DNA of 64,000 nucleotides from Lachnospiraceae bacterium. GTDB lineage: Bacteria > Bacillota > Clostridia > Lachnospirales > Lachnospiraceae. Every line of letters begins with the position of its first letter. The first letter of the stretch is position 1. Below are positions 54,100 through 62,635 of the stretch, piece after piece. Where the stretch lies: NCBI GenBank assembly GCA_910576335.1, contig CAJTIU010000006.1, positions 1 through 64,000 on the forward strand, given 5' to 3'. Both the position numbers and the translations under genes were made by a program. Under the pieces are notes generated by a model that was given only the letters and a program-made list of their open reading frames with translations, ran no database searches and was not told the origin of the DNA.

Positions 54100-54216
54100 G
54101 AAGTATAAGGTTGATGAAGAAGGAGTGGGAAAGCAAAGAAGATGGAGGAAACAGATCGGAAAATTACGATATCTGGATTCAGCTGGACAAAAAAAGAATA
54201 ATTATGAAATTAGCTA

Positions 54217-54243
54217 TAAAGTTTTTTCTGATTCAGCCGATAA
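54217..54243 (+). promoter_or_regulatory. Exact consensus sigma-28 promoter
   Basis: TAAAGTTT at 54217-54224, 11 bases, then GCCGATAA at 54236-54243: all 16 positions match the sigma-28 (FliA/SigD) consensus with correct spacing. Transcription would start near 54250, about 60 bases before the secreted-protein frame at 54311. This places the secreted proteins downstream in the flagellar regulon. Confidence 0.88.
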
Positions 54244-54310
54244 TATAAGTGTATATATCATATTAAATAATTCTTTTCAAGGAAGATAGCAAAAAAAGGG
54301 GGCGGCATCA

Positions 54311-55342
54311 ATAAGAAAACATATATGTATTATATTAATTTCGGCTTTTGTAGCAGGAAGTATGGGTTCTGTTATGCCAGGAGATGTTGTTTTTGCAAAT
54401 CAGATAGAAAATGAAACTGGGGAAAGCAATGAGAATAAAGAAGATAATTCTCAGTTAGATCCGCAGACGGAAAAGATATTAGATGATCATAAGGATACTG
54501 GGGAAGACTCTACAGCAGAAAATGACGAAAATGATGAAACGAAAAAAGTTCATAAAGAGAATGAGCATATTCCGGAGCATGAAAAAGTAGCATCTATAGA
54601 TAATGAAAAGATAAAAGAAGAGACTTCTGAAATAGAAACGCTTGTTCCGATTTATAATTATGAAATTGACAATCTTGTTGTACCAACTACGTATGCTATG
54701 TCACTGAATCCTTATGAAATGCCAATTGTAGTAAAGGATGACATTATTTCAACTGATCAGGTGGTGTCAAGAAAATATGGTGTTATTAATAAAAGTTCTA
54801 CCGATAAGGTTGTGACAATTACATTTACAGTTGAAGATTTGAATAAAGATAAAATTACTTTTGTAGATTCAGAAGAAGAAGCGAAAAATGCGGACAAAGA
54901 CAGTTATGCCGTTTATCTGTCTGTAATCCCTGCAGATGGAGGGAAAATTAAAATTGATGGGACATATGCAGATATAGATACGAGTCCTTCCTCTTTATCT
55001 GACGTGGAGATGGAGGAGGCAAAGAAACAGGCAATTCCACTTCATATTGGAGAGAACCGCATTGCTTTTAAGCTTTCCAAAGCAATATACAATTTTGGTG
55101 ATGGAGCTTCTTTGGGAGAAAAAAAGCCGAAAGGGAGTCCGGAGAAAATACTTGATCTGATTAGTCTGAATCCGGATGGCAGAAGTGTAACAGCGTTTAC
55201 ATTTGGCGGTGCGATGAACCAAAAGGCGGAATGGGGAAAATTGCTTAAAGGTATTAAGGTAACTGCTACTTACGAATATGAGACGGCAGACGGGACAGAG
55301 AAAATAATTGATGGAACCGGAAACATGGTTGCTGTTGATTAA
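54311..55342 (+). CDS. Secreted protein, paralogue of the 55962-57062 gene, ~343 aa
   Basis: From 54311 the frame encodes a basic start (RKH), a hydrophobic stretch ('ICIILISAFVAGSMGSV') and a likely signal cleavage before 'FANQ'. The codon at the expected start is ATA, not ATG; the first ATG in frame is at 54362, inside the signal peptide. A charged linker (about residues 35-100, Glu/Asp/Lys-rich) precedes a beta-rich domain with 'IYNYEIDNLVVPTTYAMSLN', 'ISTDQVVSRKYGVINKSSTD' and 'VTAFTFGGAMNQKAEWGKL', all matched in the later paralogue. Family not recognised. Confidence 0.75.
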   Translation: MRKHICIILISAFVAGSMGSVMPGDVVFANQIENETGESNENKEDNSQLDPQTEKILDDHKDTGEDSTAENDENDETKKVHKENEHIPEHEKVASIDNEKIKEETSEIETLVPIYNYEIDNLVVPTTYAMSLNPYEMPIVVKDDIISTDQVVSRKYGVINKSSTDKVVTITFTVEDLNKDKITFVDSEEEAKNADKDSYAVYLSVIPADGGKIKIDGTYADIDTSPSSLSDVEMEEAKKQAIPLHIGENRIAFKLSKAIYNFGDGASLGEKKPKGSPEKILDLISLNPDGRSVTAFTFGGAMNQKAEWGKLLKGIKVTATYEYETADGTEKIIDGTGNMVAVD

Positions 55343-55360
55343 AGATTAAAAAGGTGTAAG

Positions 55361-55397
55361 GCGGGTTTTTAATTTTACAATAAACTTAATTGCCCGC
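55361..55397 (+). terminator. Weak hairpin between the first and second gene of the trio
   Basis: GCGGG at 55361-55365 pairs with CCCGC at 55393-55397, followed by TTTATA. The short stem suggests partial read-through. Confidence 0.4.
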
Positions 55398-55424
55398 TTT
55401 ATATAGAAAACAAGGAGTTGTAAT

Positions 55425-55934
55425 ATGGAGAACCAGAAACAGCCCGGGAAAAAAGGGCGCAAGAAGATTATTGTTATTGCTTTTGTCGTGTTGTGTGCAG
55501 CACTGGTTGTGTGTATTGTGTTGTTGCTTCAGAAGACAAAGCCAAAAGAGTTAGACAGGGGCTTTGTTGATGAATCCAACAAGGATACGGTTATGGAAGA
55601 CATGGGCGAAAAAGTAGCAGAGGGAATGTTTGAATGTAAGATGACTACATCATGGGTATTTGAAGATGGAAAGTCTGAATCTCCTAATGCTTATGTTGCC
55701 AATGTGGAAAACAACCTACATACAATATACTTTGATGTGTACGACAAAGAGACAGAAGAACTGCTTTACTCATCACCTATGCTTCCGGTTGGAACAGAAC
55801 TTACGAACATCAAGCTTGAGAAGGAACTTCAAAAGGGTGAGTATGATGCTGTGGTGAGGTATACTCTGGTAGACGAAGATAATGAGGAGGTGAGCACGGT
55901 AGGCTTCGATATTACAATTTCTGTTAATAATTAA
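55425..55934 (+). CDS. Membrane-anchored extracellular protein, 169 aa
   Basis: A basic N-terminus (KKGRKK) and one membrane helix ('IIVIAFVVLCAALVVCIVLLL', about residues 15-35) anchor a ~130-residue outer domain. That domain is beta-rich with 'NAYVANVENNLHTIYFDVYD', 'SPMLPVGTELTNIKLEKELQ' and 'DAVVRYTLVDEDNEE', resembling a single Ig-like fold. It lies between the two paralogous secreted genes in the same direction, 28 bases before the second. It could hold or guide them at the cell surface. No family assigned. Confidence 0.75.
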   Translation: MENQKQPGKKGRKKIIVIAFVVLCAALVVCIVLLLQKTKPKELDRGFVDESNKDTVMEDMGEKVAEGMFECKMTTSWVFEDGKSESPNAYVANVENNLHTIYFDVYDKETEELLYSSPMLPVGTELTNIKLEKELQKGEYDAVVRYTLVDEDNEEVSTVGFDITISVNN

Positions 55935-55961
55935 AAAAATATAAATTAGGAGGAGATTAAA

Positions 55962-57062
55962 ATGAAAATGAAGAAGGCTCTTGCACTTGCGTTAAGTGCG
56001 ACAATGACTATGGGAGTGGCTATGCCGGTAATGGCGGCAGATTCGCAGGCTGTGACAGCACCGATTTATTCTTTTGAAGTACTGAATGTTGTTGTACCTA
56101 CAACTTATGAGGTGGCATTTAATCCAGAGGGTTTAGCTGTTGAAACTGGTGGTTCCACTCCTTCTACTGATCAAATTCTATCTAGAAATTATGGTATGAT
56201 CAATAAGGGTAATAAAGATCAGGTAATGACAGTTGCTTTAAAGGTTGAAGATCAAAATACAGGAGATAATCAGGTTACTTTTGTTAATTCAGCAGATGAA
56301 GTAACAAATGCAGCAGATAACGAGTATAAGATTTATTTAAAAGCAGTACCGGCTGATTCAACAGAAGTGCAAGTAGGGGCAACACCAGCTCCAGCTGATA
56401 AAGATACAGCGGCAACCGATTTAAATAATGTTACAATGACTAAAGCAGCAGATTCCGCAGCAGTATCCTTGAAATCAGGTGATAATAAGCTAGCATTTAA
56501 ACTTACAAAAGCAAAATATGATCCTAAGACTGGAGATGAGCTTACATTGGGAACAGGCACAACGAATGATGTTTCATCAAATTTTGAAATATCAGCATTA
56601 GCAGATGGAGGTGCAGGAATCACAGCATTTACATTTGATGGTGCAATGAATAACAAAGCAAATTGGAGTAAGCTCACGAGTGGAATCAAGATTACTGCAA
56701 CTTATAGCAATGCTATAGCACCTTCTAGCGTTACGACTGTAGCTGGAACAGGTGCGATGATTAAGACAGGACCAGAGGTGACAGTTTCTGCAACAGGATT
56801 AGTTACTATTTCGGGCCTTACCGCTGATGCAAACTTCGTAGGATTGAAAATTCAAAATCCAAATGGAACATTTGATGCAGATGCTGATCAGGTAACATGG
56901 GACAGGACTGGTTATGTTGAGGCAACTGGCGGAACTATAACATGTCAGCTTGGAACAGGATGGGTAAGTTCTTTGACAGGAAAATCTGGTAAAGCAATCG
57001 TTACGTTGACAAACAACCAAACAATAGAAGCAGCTATATCTATTCCGGCTTCTAATCCATAA
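55962..57062 (+). CDS. Secreted protein, paralogue of the 54311-55342 gene, 366 aa
   Basis: It has a textbook signal peptide ('MKMKKALALALSATMTMGVA', cut after 'VMAA'). The core domain matches the first gene: 'IYSFEVLNVVVPTTYEVAFN', 'STDQILSRNYGMINKGNKDQ', 'DNKLAFKLTKAKYDPKTGDE' and 'ITAFTFDGAMNNKANWSKL'. A ~90-residue C-terminal extension rich in Thr, Gly and Val ('EVTVSATGLVTISGLTADAN') is absent from the first. No LPXTG or WxL motif is seen. AGGAGGAG precedes the start. Likely an abundant surface or matrix protein; function unknown. Confidence 0.82.
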   Translation: MKMKKALALALSATMTMGVAMPVMAADSQAVTAPIYSFEVLNVVVPTTYEVAFNPEGLAVETGGSTPSTDQILSRNYGMINKGNKDQVMTVALKVEDQNTGDNQVTFVNSADEVTNAADNEYKIYLKAVPADSTEVQVGATPAPADKDTAATDLNNVTMTKAADSAAVSLKSGDNKLAFKLTKAKYDPKTGDELTLGTGTTNDVSSNFEISALADGGAGITAFTFDGAMNNKANWSKLTSGIKITATYSNAIAPSSVTTVAGTGAMIKTGPEVTVSATGLVTISGLTADANFVGLKIQNPNGTFDADADQVTWDRTGYVEATGGTITCQLGTGWVSSLTGKSGKAIVTLTNNQTIEAAISIPASNP

Positions 57063-57115
57063 GACGATTAGGATGATTACTTTCCACATCGTAAAAATTA
57101 ATAAGTAGTTTATGG

Positions 57116-57151
57116 TTAAGTAGATGCGTCTTAATAGGGGTGTCTACTTAA
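57116..57151 (+). terminator. Terminator after the secreted-protein trio
   Basis: TTAAGTAGA at 57116-57124 pairs with TCTACTTAA at 57143-57151. It separates the trio from the glycan cluster. Confidence 0.55.
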
Positions 57152-57184
57152 TCACTTGTATTTTGATATTTGAATTTAAAACAA

Positions 57185-57213
57185 TTGAAAAATTGTAAAA
57201 TGGTTAATAATAA
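57185..57213 (+). promoter_or_regulatory. Possible promoter of the FkbM-led cluster
   Basis: TTGAAA and TAATAA are 17 bases apart, ending 22 bases before the start at 57235. A+T-rich surroundings make chance matches easy. Confidence 0.3.
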
Positions 57214-57234
57214 GAAATAATTAGGAATGATAGA

Positions 57235-58350
57235 ATGATAAAATTAAGTAATCGGCTTGAAAATATTGAATGTGATAGATTTATAAGAGAAACATTTATT
57301 AAGTTAAGCCATGCAAAGCATATTTTTATTTTGGGGGCAGGTGCTAGAGGAAAATATTTGGCACGTTTTTTATTGAATAGAGGGATTGATTTCGATGCGT
57401 TTTTAGTTACTGAAAGATTTTATAGTGAAGGACATATGATAAAAATATGCGGTCAAAATAAAAAACTTAAATGTTATGAACATGAAATGGAAAAGAACAA
57501 AGATGATATTACAATTATACTTGGAATTTCACACAATTTAATAGATATGAATATCTTTAATAATCGCAATATTAAAGATGTGATTCCTTTGAATCTCGGT
57601 ATAATGGATGATTATTTAATAAGTAAGGATTTTTATATGGAGTATGCTGATAAATTTGACAAAACATATGAGCTGCTTGCTGATAATTATTCGCGGGATT
57701 GTATGTATGCAAATTTTCTTGGAAGATTAACTGGAAAGGATATTTCATTTAAACCGAGCGCATGGTCAGGTACACGATATATTTTTGATGAATTCATGAT
57801 ATGGAAAAAAACAGAATGTTATGTTGATTGCGGGGCATATGTAGGGGATAGTGTGGAAGAGTTTTTGACAAAGATGCCACTCCAAACTGTAAAGGAATTT
57901 TCTGTTTATGCATGGGAACCAGATAATGAAAATTTTGAAGTATTACAGAAAAAATATGAAAATAACCAGAGAGTTAAGACTCTGTGTTTAGGTGCGTATT
58001 CCCATAAGACGCAATTACATTTTTCGGACAATGACGGAGAACTTTCTGCAATATCAGTTGTAGGCAGTACTATGATAGAAGCAGATTCAATTGATAATAT
58101 TTTGGGTGATGAAAAGGCTACGTTTATAAAAATGGATATAGAGGGCAGTGAATTGGAAGCGCTAAAGGGCGCTAAAGGGCAGATTATTTCACATACGCCC
58201 AGATTGGCAATATGTGTATATCATAAAAAGGAAGATTTGTATTCGGTCCCAGAATTAATTATGAGTTATAATGCCAATTATAGTTTTTATCTCCGGCCAC
58301 ATTTGGCATTGCCAACGGAATTAGTCTTATTTGCCATACCCGAAAAGTAA
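57235..58350 (+). CDS. FkbM-family methyltransferase with N-terminal Rossmann-like domain, 371 aa
   Basis: Residues ~25-125 form a nucleotide-binding-like domain ('HIFILGAGARGKYLARFLLN'). From ~195 the FkbM SAM methyltransferase appears: 'YVDCGAYVGDSVEEFLTKM', 'YAWEPDNENFEVLQKKYEN' and 'FIKMDIEGSELEALKGAKG'. FkbM enzymes methylate hydroxyls of sugars or polyketides. The gene is clearly richer in A+T than the flagellar region, as are those after it, which hints at transfer of the cluster. It leads the set with FkbH-like and ACP genes. Confidence 0.85.
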   Translation: MIKLSNRLENIECDRFIRETFIKLSHAKHIFILGAGARGKYLARFLLNRGIDFDAFLVTERFYSEGHMIKICGQNKKLKCYEHEMEKNKDDITIILGISHNLIDMNIFNNRNIKDVIPLNLGIMDDYLISKDFYMEYADKFDKTYELLADNYSRDCMYANFLGRLTGKDISFKPSAWSGTRYIFDEFMIWKKTECYVDCGAYVGDSVEEFLTKMPLQTVKEFSVYAWEPDNENFEVLQKKYENNQRVKTLCLGAYSHKTQLHFSDNDGELSAISVVGSTMIEADSIDNILGDEKATFIKMDIEGSELEALKGAKGQIISHTPRLAICVYHKKEDLYSVPELIMSYNANYSFYLRPHLALPTELVLFAIPEK

Positions 58351-58392
58351 AGAGGTTGAGTTTAGAAACCTGGACGAAAGGGGAAGACATAT

Positions 58393-60114
58393 ATGTTTTC
58401 TTTTAAAGAATTAAGAAAAGCTGAAAAACTGAAGGTGGATGGCAGAGAATATAAAATGGCGGTGCTGGGAAACAGCGCTACACAATTTCTTTCAGCGGCG
58501 GTATCGGGTTATGCAAAATTGGAGGGTGTTAATCTTAAAGTTTATGATACAGATTATAATCAAATTGAACTCCAATTAGTGGATCAGCAATCTGATACAT
58601 ATAAATTTGATCCGGATTTTATATTATTATGGATATCTACGGAGAAAATGTATGAAGAATTTTTATCAGCGCCAAGCATAGGAAGGGATAAATTTGCTGA
58701 AGCATATATAGAAAAAATAAAGAAATATTGGAAATGGATTGGTCAGAAATCAAATGCAAAAGTTCTTCAGTTGAATTTTACGGAGATGGATGATAAAGTT
58801 GTCGGACAATATTCTTTAAAAACAGATACTGCTTTTATATTTCAGATTAGAAAGTTGAATTACTTATTGCAGGAGGCAATGAAGAAAAATTGCAACGTCT
58901 ATCCGATAGACGTATTAGCCATACAGATAGATTTGGGAAGAACTGAATTTTATGATGCAGTTCTTTATTATAATGCCAAAATGTGTATCGCAAAGAAAGC
59001 TTTACCATATATTGCAAAATCAGTTATTGATGTTGTAAAGGTTATACTTGGAAGATTAAAAAAATGTATTATTTTAGATTTAGATAATACATTATGGGGA
59101 GGGAATATTGGGGACGATGGTCTGAGTCATATTGAAATCGGCGGACTAGGGAAGGGATATGTATATACAGATATCCAAAAATGGTTCAAGCAGCTTAAAG
59201 AAAATGGCGTCATTTTGGCAGTTTGCAGTAAAAATAATGAAGAAACTGCAAAAGAGCCATTTTTAAAACATAAAGAAATGATTTTGAGACTGGAAGACAT
59301 CTCAGTATTTATTGCTAATTGGAACGACAAGGCTTCTAATATAAGGCTGATTCAAAAAACTTTAGATATTGGCATGGATTCTATTATATTCATTGATGAT
59401 AGTCCGTTTGAAAGAAATTTGGTTAGAGGTCTTATATCTGAAATTGAGGTTCCAGAACTACCGGAAGATCCTGCTTATTATTTGGAGTTCCTTAGAGGGT
59501 GTAATTATTTTGAAAGGGTTTCTTATGACAAGATAGCAGTTGATCGAACTCGGATGTATCAAATAGAATTGGAAAGGAAAAGATTAGAAGCATCTTTTGA
59601 AACAATAGAAGATTATTTAATGAGTCTGGATATGGTTGGGATAATTAGGTCCTTTGATGAAGAACAATATTCAAGGATAGCGCAGCTTTCCCAACGATCA
59701 AATCAGTTTAATCTGCGAACTGTCAGATACACGGAATCTGAGATTCGTAATATTGCTGAGAGTAATAATTATATGGCCTTTTATTATTTTCTGAAAGATA
59801 GATTAGGGGATTATGGCATCGTTGGTGTAGTTATTATGGAGAAGAAGAGTAAAAACGAACTGTTTATTGAGTCTTGGTTTATGAGCTGCAGAGCTTTAAA
59901 AAGAAGTATGGAACAATTTATTATGAACGAACTAGTCGGGAAAGCAAAAGAAAAAGGTTTTAAGAAAATAACGGCAGAGTACATTCCAACAACTAAAAAC
60001 GAAATGGTTTATAACATATATGGGAAAATGGGTTTTACTGATTTATTAAATAATCAGTACAGCTTAGATATAGATACTTATAAAAAGCAAAAGACATATA
60101 TTAGGGGGGTATAG
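58393..60114 (+). CDS. FkbH-like HAD-IIIC protein with acyltransferase tail, 573 aa
   Basis: Residues ~20-215 form an N-terminal domain ('YKMAVLGNSATQFLSAAVSG') as in FkbH-type proteins. The HAD-IIIC domain has the phosphate-accepting 'ILDLDNTLWGG' (about 228-237) and 'IIFIDDSPFERNLVRG'. A GNAT-like C-terminal part includes 'NQFNLRTVRYTESEIRNIAE' and 'FIESWFMSCRALKRSMEQFI'. Characterised FkbH enzymes take 1,3-bisphosphoglycerate and load a glyceryl unit on an acyl carrier protein. The ACP gene follows after one base, which supports that reaction here. Confidence 0.87.
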   Translation: MFSFKELRKAEKLKVDGREYKMAVLGNSATQFLSAAVSGYAKLEGVNLKVYDTDYNQIELQLVDQQSDTYKFDPDFILLWISTEKMYEEFLSAPSIGRDKFAEAYIEKIKKYWKWIGQKSNAKVLQLNFTEMDDKVVGQYSLKTDTAFIFQIRKLNYLLQEAMKKNCNVYPIDVLAIQIDLGRTEFYDAVLYYNAKMCIAKKALPYIAKSVIDVVKVILGRLKKCIILDLDNTLWGGNIGDDGLSHIEIGGLGKGYVYTDIQKWFKQLKENGVILAVCSKNNEETAKEPFLKHKEMILRLEDISVFIANWNDKASNIRLIQKTLDIGMDSIIFIDDSPFERNLVRGLISEIEVPELPEDPAYYLEFLRGCNYFERVSYDKIAVDRTRMYQIELERKRLEASFETIEDYLMSLDMVGIIRSFDEEQYSRIAQLSQRSNQFNLRTVRYTESEIRNIAESNNYMAFYYFLKDRLGDYGIVGVVIMEKKSKNELFIESWFMSCRALKRSMEQFIMNELVGKAKEKGFKKITAEYIPTTKNEMVYNIYGKMGFTDLLNNQYSLDIDTYKKQKTYIRGV

Positions 60115-60115
60115 T

Positions 60116-60358
60116 ATGGACAGAGATGTAATAAAACAAAAGGTAATTGAAATTTGTAAGGATATTTTTGAGGATGATCGTATTGATATTACTGAGAATT
60201 TATGTTCATCAAATATAGACAGATGGGACAGCCTTGTACAGTTAAATATTCTCGGTGATATAGAAGATGAATTTGATATACGATTTTCCTTAGATGAGAC
60301 AATGAGTTTGAAGAGCATTAAAGAATTAGTTGATGCAATAGAAAGTAAAATAAAATAA
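60116..60358 (+). CDS. Acyl carrier protein, 80 aa
   Basis: A stand-alone ACP with the phosphopantetheine serine S39 in 'NIDRWDSLVQLNILGDIEDE'. The Trp-Asp-Ser-Leu form is common in ACPs of secondary pathways rather than in fatty-acid ACP (usually Asp-Ser-Leu after Leu/Gly). It starts one base after the FkbH-like stop, with GGGGGG as ribosome site, so it is the likely acceptor of the activated acyl group. Confidence 0.9.
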   Translation: MDRDVIKQKVIEICKDIFEDDRIDITENLCSSNIDRWDSLVQLNILGDIEDEFDIRFSLDETMSLKSIKELVDAIESKIK

Positions 60359-60369
60359 GGAATTTGTTT

Positions 60370-60774
60370 ATGGAAGCATTATTGGGAAATGTACATCATG
60401 TAGGGTATTTAGTAAAAAATATTGATAAATCTGTTGATGTAATGAAATCAATAGGGTTTTGTATTAAAAAGAATAAAATTTATGATGCTGACAGAAAAGC
60501 TTATATTTGTTTTATAGATGGTAACGGGGTAATTTATGAGTTTATTCAACCATGCAAGGATTCAGAAATATATCAATTATTACGGCAATTCAGAAATATG
60601 CCTTATCATATATGCTATAGGGTAAATAATATTGAGTTGGCTATAAATGAATTGAAAGGCAAGGGATTTATGTTAACAAAGAGTCCGGAAAAAGCGGCTG
60701 CTATTTCGGAAAAAGCGGTAGTGGCATTTATGGCTCACTCTAGAATTGGGATTATTGAACTGATAGAAGAGTAA
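60370..60774 (+). CDS. VOC-superfamily (glyoxalase-like) protein, 134 aa
   Basis: It begins 'MEALLGNVHHVGYLVKNIDK' and shows 'AYICFIDGNGVIYEFIQP' and 'YHICYRVNNIELAINELKGK', the pattern of two VOC beta-alpha-beta modules with metal ligands as in methylmalonyl-CoA epimerase. In an FkbH-ACP cluster it could epimerise or otherwise process the acyl unit; this is inference. The start at 60370 has AAGGAA upstream. Confidence 0.8.
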   Translation: MEALLGNVHHVGYLVKNIDKSVDVMKSIGFCIKKNKIYDADRKAYICFIDGNGVIYEFIQPCKDSEIYQLLRQFRNMPYHICYRVNNIELAINELKGKGFMLTKSPEKAAAISEKAVVAFMAHSRIGIIELIEE

Positions 60775-60796
60775 ATTTAGTTATGGAGAAAAGAGA

Positions 60797-61435
60797 ATGA
60801 AGCATTTAATTATATTAGGCGCAAGAGGTTGCGGACGCGAGGTTTTAGAATGGGCTAAGGATATTAATGAGGTCGAGCACAGATGGAATCGTTTTTCTTT
60901 TTTAGATCATGATAAAAGTGTTCTTGATGGTAAAAGATGCGGGGCAAAAATTATTGGTAATGAGGATGATTATGTGGTAAAAAAAGAAGATGAATTTGTC
61001 TGTGCGAGGGGAGACGGGAAAATAAGGAAAGAACTTATTGAGAAGATGGAAAGGAAAGGCGCTGTTTTTGTAAATATCATTCACCCGACTGCGGTTGTAG
61101 GAGATTCTGTAAAGATAGAAGGGGCGGCAATATTATATCCTAATTGTATTATTTCTGCAGACGTCAATGTTGGAAAGGGGTGCATTGTGAATATGAATTC
61201 AGTAGTTGCGCATGATGTGACATTGGGAGAATTTTGCACGCTGAGTAATAACTGTGACATATCAGGCGGCTGTACTATAGGAAATCATCTGTTTATGGGA
61301 GTGAATGCCCATATTATCCCATACACTACAGTTGAAGATAATGTATATATTTGTGCCGGGAGTACGGTTATGACGCGGGTTAAAGCAAATTCTAAAATGA
61401 TTGGAAATCCTGCTAAGAGGGTAAAGGGATGGTAA
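60797..61435 (+). CDS. NeuD/PglD-like sugar O/N-acyltransferase, 212 aa
   Basis: An N-terminal Rossmann-like part ('LIILGARGCGREVLEWAKDI') is followed by a left-handed beta-helix of hexapeptide repeats from about residue 90 ('IHPTAVVGDSVKIEGAAILY', 'VNMNSVVAHDVTLGEFCTLS'). The motif 'MNSVVAHD' carries the catalytic His. Family members acylate amino sugars of nonulosonate or bacillosamine paths. Here it could take acyl from the ACP or from acetyl-CoA. Confidence 0.88.
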   Translation: MKHLIILGARGCGREVLEWAKDINEVEHRWNRFSFLDHDKSVLDGKRCGAKIIGNEDDYVVKKEDEFVCARGDGKIRKELIEKMERKGAVFVNIIHPTAVVGDSVKIEGAAILYPNCIISADVNVGKGCIVNMNSVVAHDVTLGEFCTLSNNCDISGGCTIGNHLFMGVNAHIIPYTTVEDNVYICAGSTVMTRVKANSKMIGNPAKRVKGW

Positions 61436-61504
61436 GAGATACTATTTGGAATATATAAATCAGAAAGAGTTTATATATTTTATTAAATAATAAGGATTTG
61501 GAAC

Positions 61505-62620
61505 ATGAAGGATAAAAAAATATTTGTGACAAGATCATTGATGCCTTCTTATGAAGAATATATAGATGCGATTAAGCCATTGTGGGATAGTCATTGGTTA
61601 ACGAATATGGGGCGGTATCATCAAGAATTAGAAGAAAAGTTAAAAAGATATTTAGATGTACCTCAATTATCTTTGATGGTAAATGGTCATATGGCACTTG
61701 AACTTACGATTCAGGCTATGAGTTTTCCAGAGGGAGCAGAAGTGATTACTACGCCTTTTACGTTTGTTTCTACGACGCATGCGATTGTACGTAATCATTT
61801 AAGACCGGTGTTTTGTGATGTAAAGCCAGAGGATGGAACCATTGATGAGTCCAAAATAGAAAATCTGATAACAGAGTGTACAGTAGCTATCCTTCCAGTA
61901 CATGTGTATGGGAATATATGTAATGTAGAAAAAATTCAGGAAATTGCAAATAAATATAATTTGAAAGTGATTTATGATGCGGCTCATGCATTTGGTGTAA
62001 CTTATAAAGAAAAAGGAATTGGAAGTTATGGGGATGCTTCTGTATTTAGCTTTCATGCTACAAAAGTTTTTAACACTATAGAAGGTGGAGCGGCAGCTTT
62101 TTCAGATCATTTCATGTATGATAAACTGCATGACTTGAAAAATTTTGGGATTCGTGGCGAAGAATTAGTAACAGATGTGGGTGCTAATGCAAAGCTGAAT
62201 GAATTCTGCGCGATTATGGGACTTTGTAATTTAAAACATATAACGAATGCAATTTTTTGCAGAAAAATGTTATGTGAAGAATATGAAAAACAATTAAAGG
62301 ATGTCCCGGGTATTCGTATGTTTAAGAAGAAAGCCAACGTAGATAGTAACTATGGATATTTTCCAATCTTAGTTGAAAAAGAATACCCTTTGGAGAGGAA
62401 TATGTTATATGAGAGGTTAAAGGAAGCAGAGATATATACAAGGAAATATTTTTATCCGTTGACTTCGGATCAAAGCTGTTTTGGTAATCAGTTTGGAAAG
62501 GCTGACCTGAAGAATGCAAGAGAATTGGCAGAAAATGTGCTGGTGTTGCCGTTATATGAAACATTGACTATGCAAGAAATAGAAAAGAGTGTGGAAATTA
62601 TAAAGAAAATGAGAGTTTAG
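61505..62620 (+). CDS. DegT/DnrJ/EryC1/StrS-family sugar aminotransferase, 371 aa
   Basis: A PLP-dependent enzyme that would aminate a keto-sugar nucleotide. PLP lysine K187 lies in 'SFHATKVFNTIEGGAAAF'; 'VIYDAAHAFGVTYKEKG' holds the Asp that binds the pyridine ring. Length is normal. Together with the NeuD-like enzyme it points to an acylamino sugar. No nucleotide-sugar dehydratase lies in the window; it may be encoded beyond 64 kb. Confidence 0.92.
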   Translation: MKDKKIFVTRSLMPSYEEYIDAIKPLWDSHWLTNMGRYHQELEEKLKRYLDVPQLSLMVNGHMALELTIQAMSFPEGAEVITTPFTFVSTTHAIVRNHLRPVFCDVKPEDGTIDESKIENLITECTVAILPVHVYGNICNVEKIQEIANKYNLKVIYDAAHAFGVTYKEKGIGSYGDASVFSFHATKVFNTIEGGAAAFSDHFMYDKLHDLKNFGIRGEELVTDVGANAKLNEFCAIMGLCNLKHITNAIFCRKMLCEEYEKQLKDVPGIRMFKKKANVDSNYGYFPILVEKEYPLERNMLYERLKEAEIYTRKYFYPLTSDQSCFGNQFGKADLKNARELAENVLVLPLYETLTMQEIEKSVEIIKKMRV

Positions 62621-62635
62621 GAAGGGGTACATAAG

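Noticed and set aside
54074-54289. 71-codon frame after the GNAT gene
   Set aside because: It overlaps the GNAT end and contains the exact sigma-28 promoter; its sequence is not protein-like.
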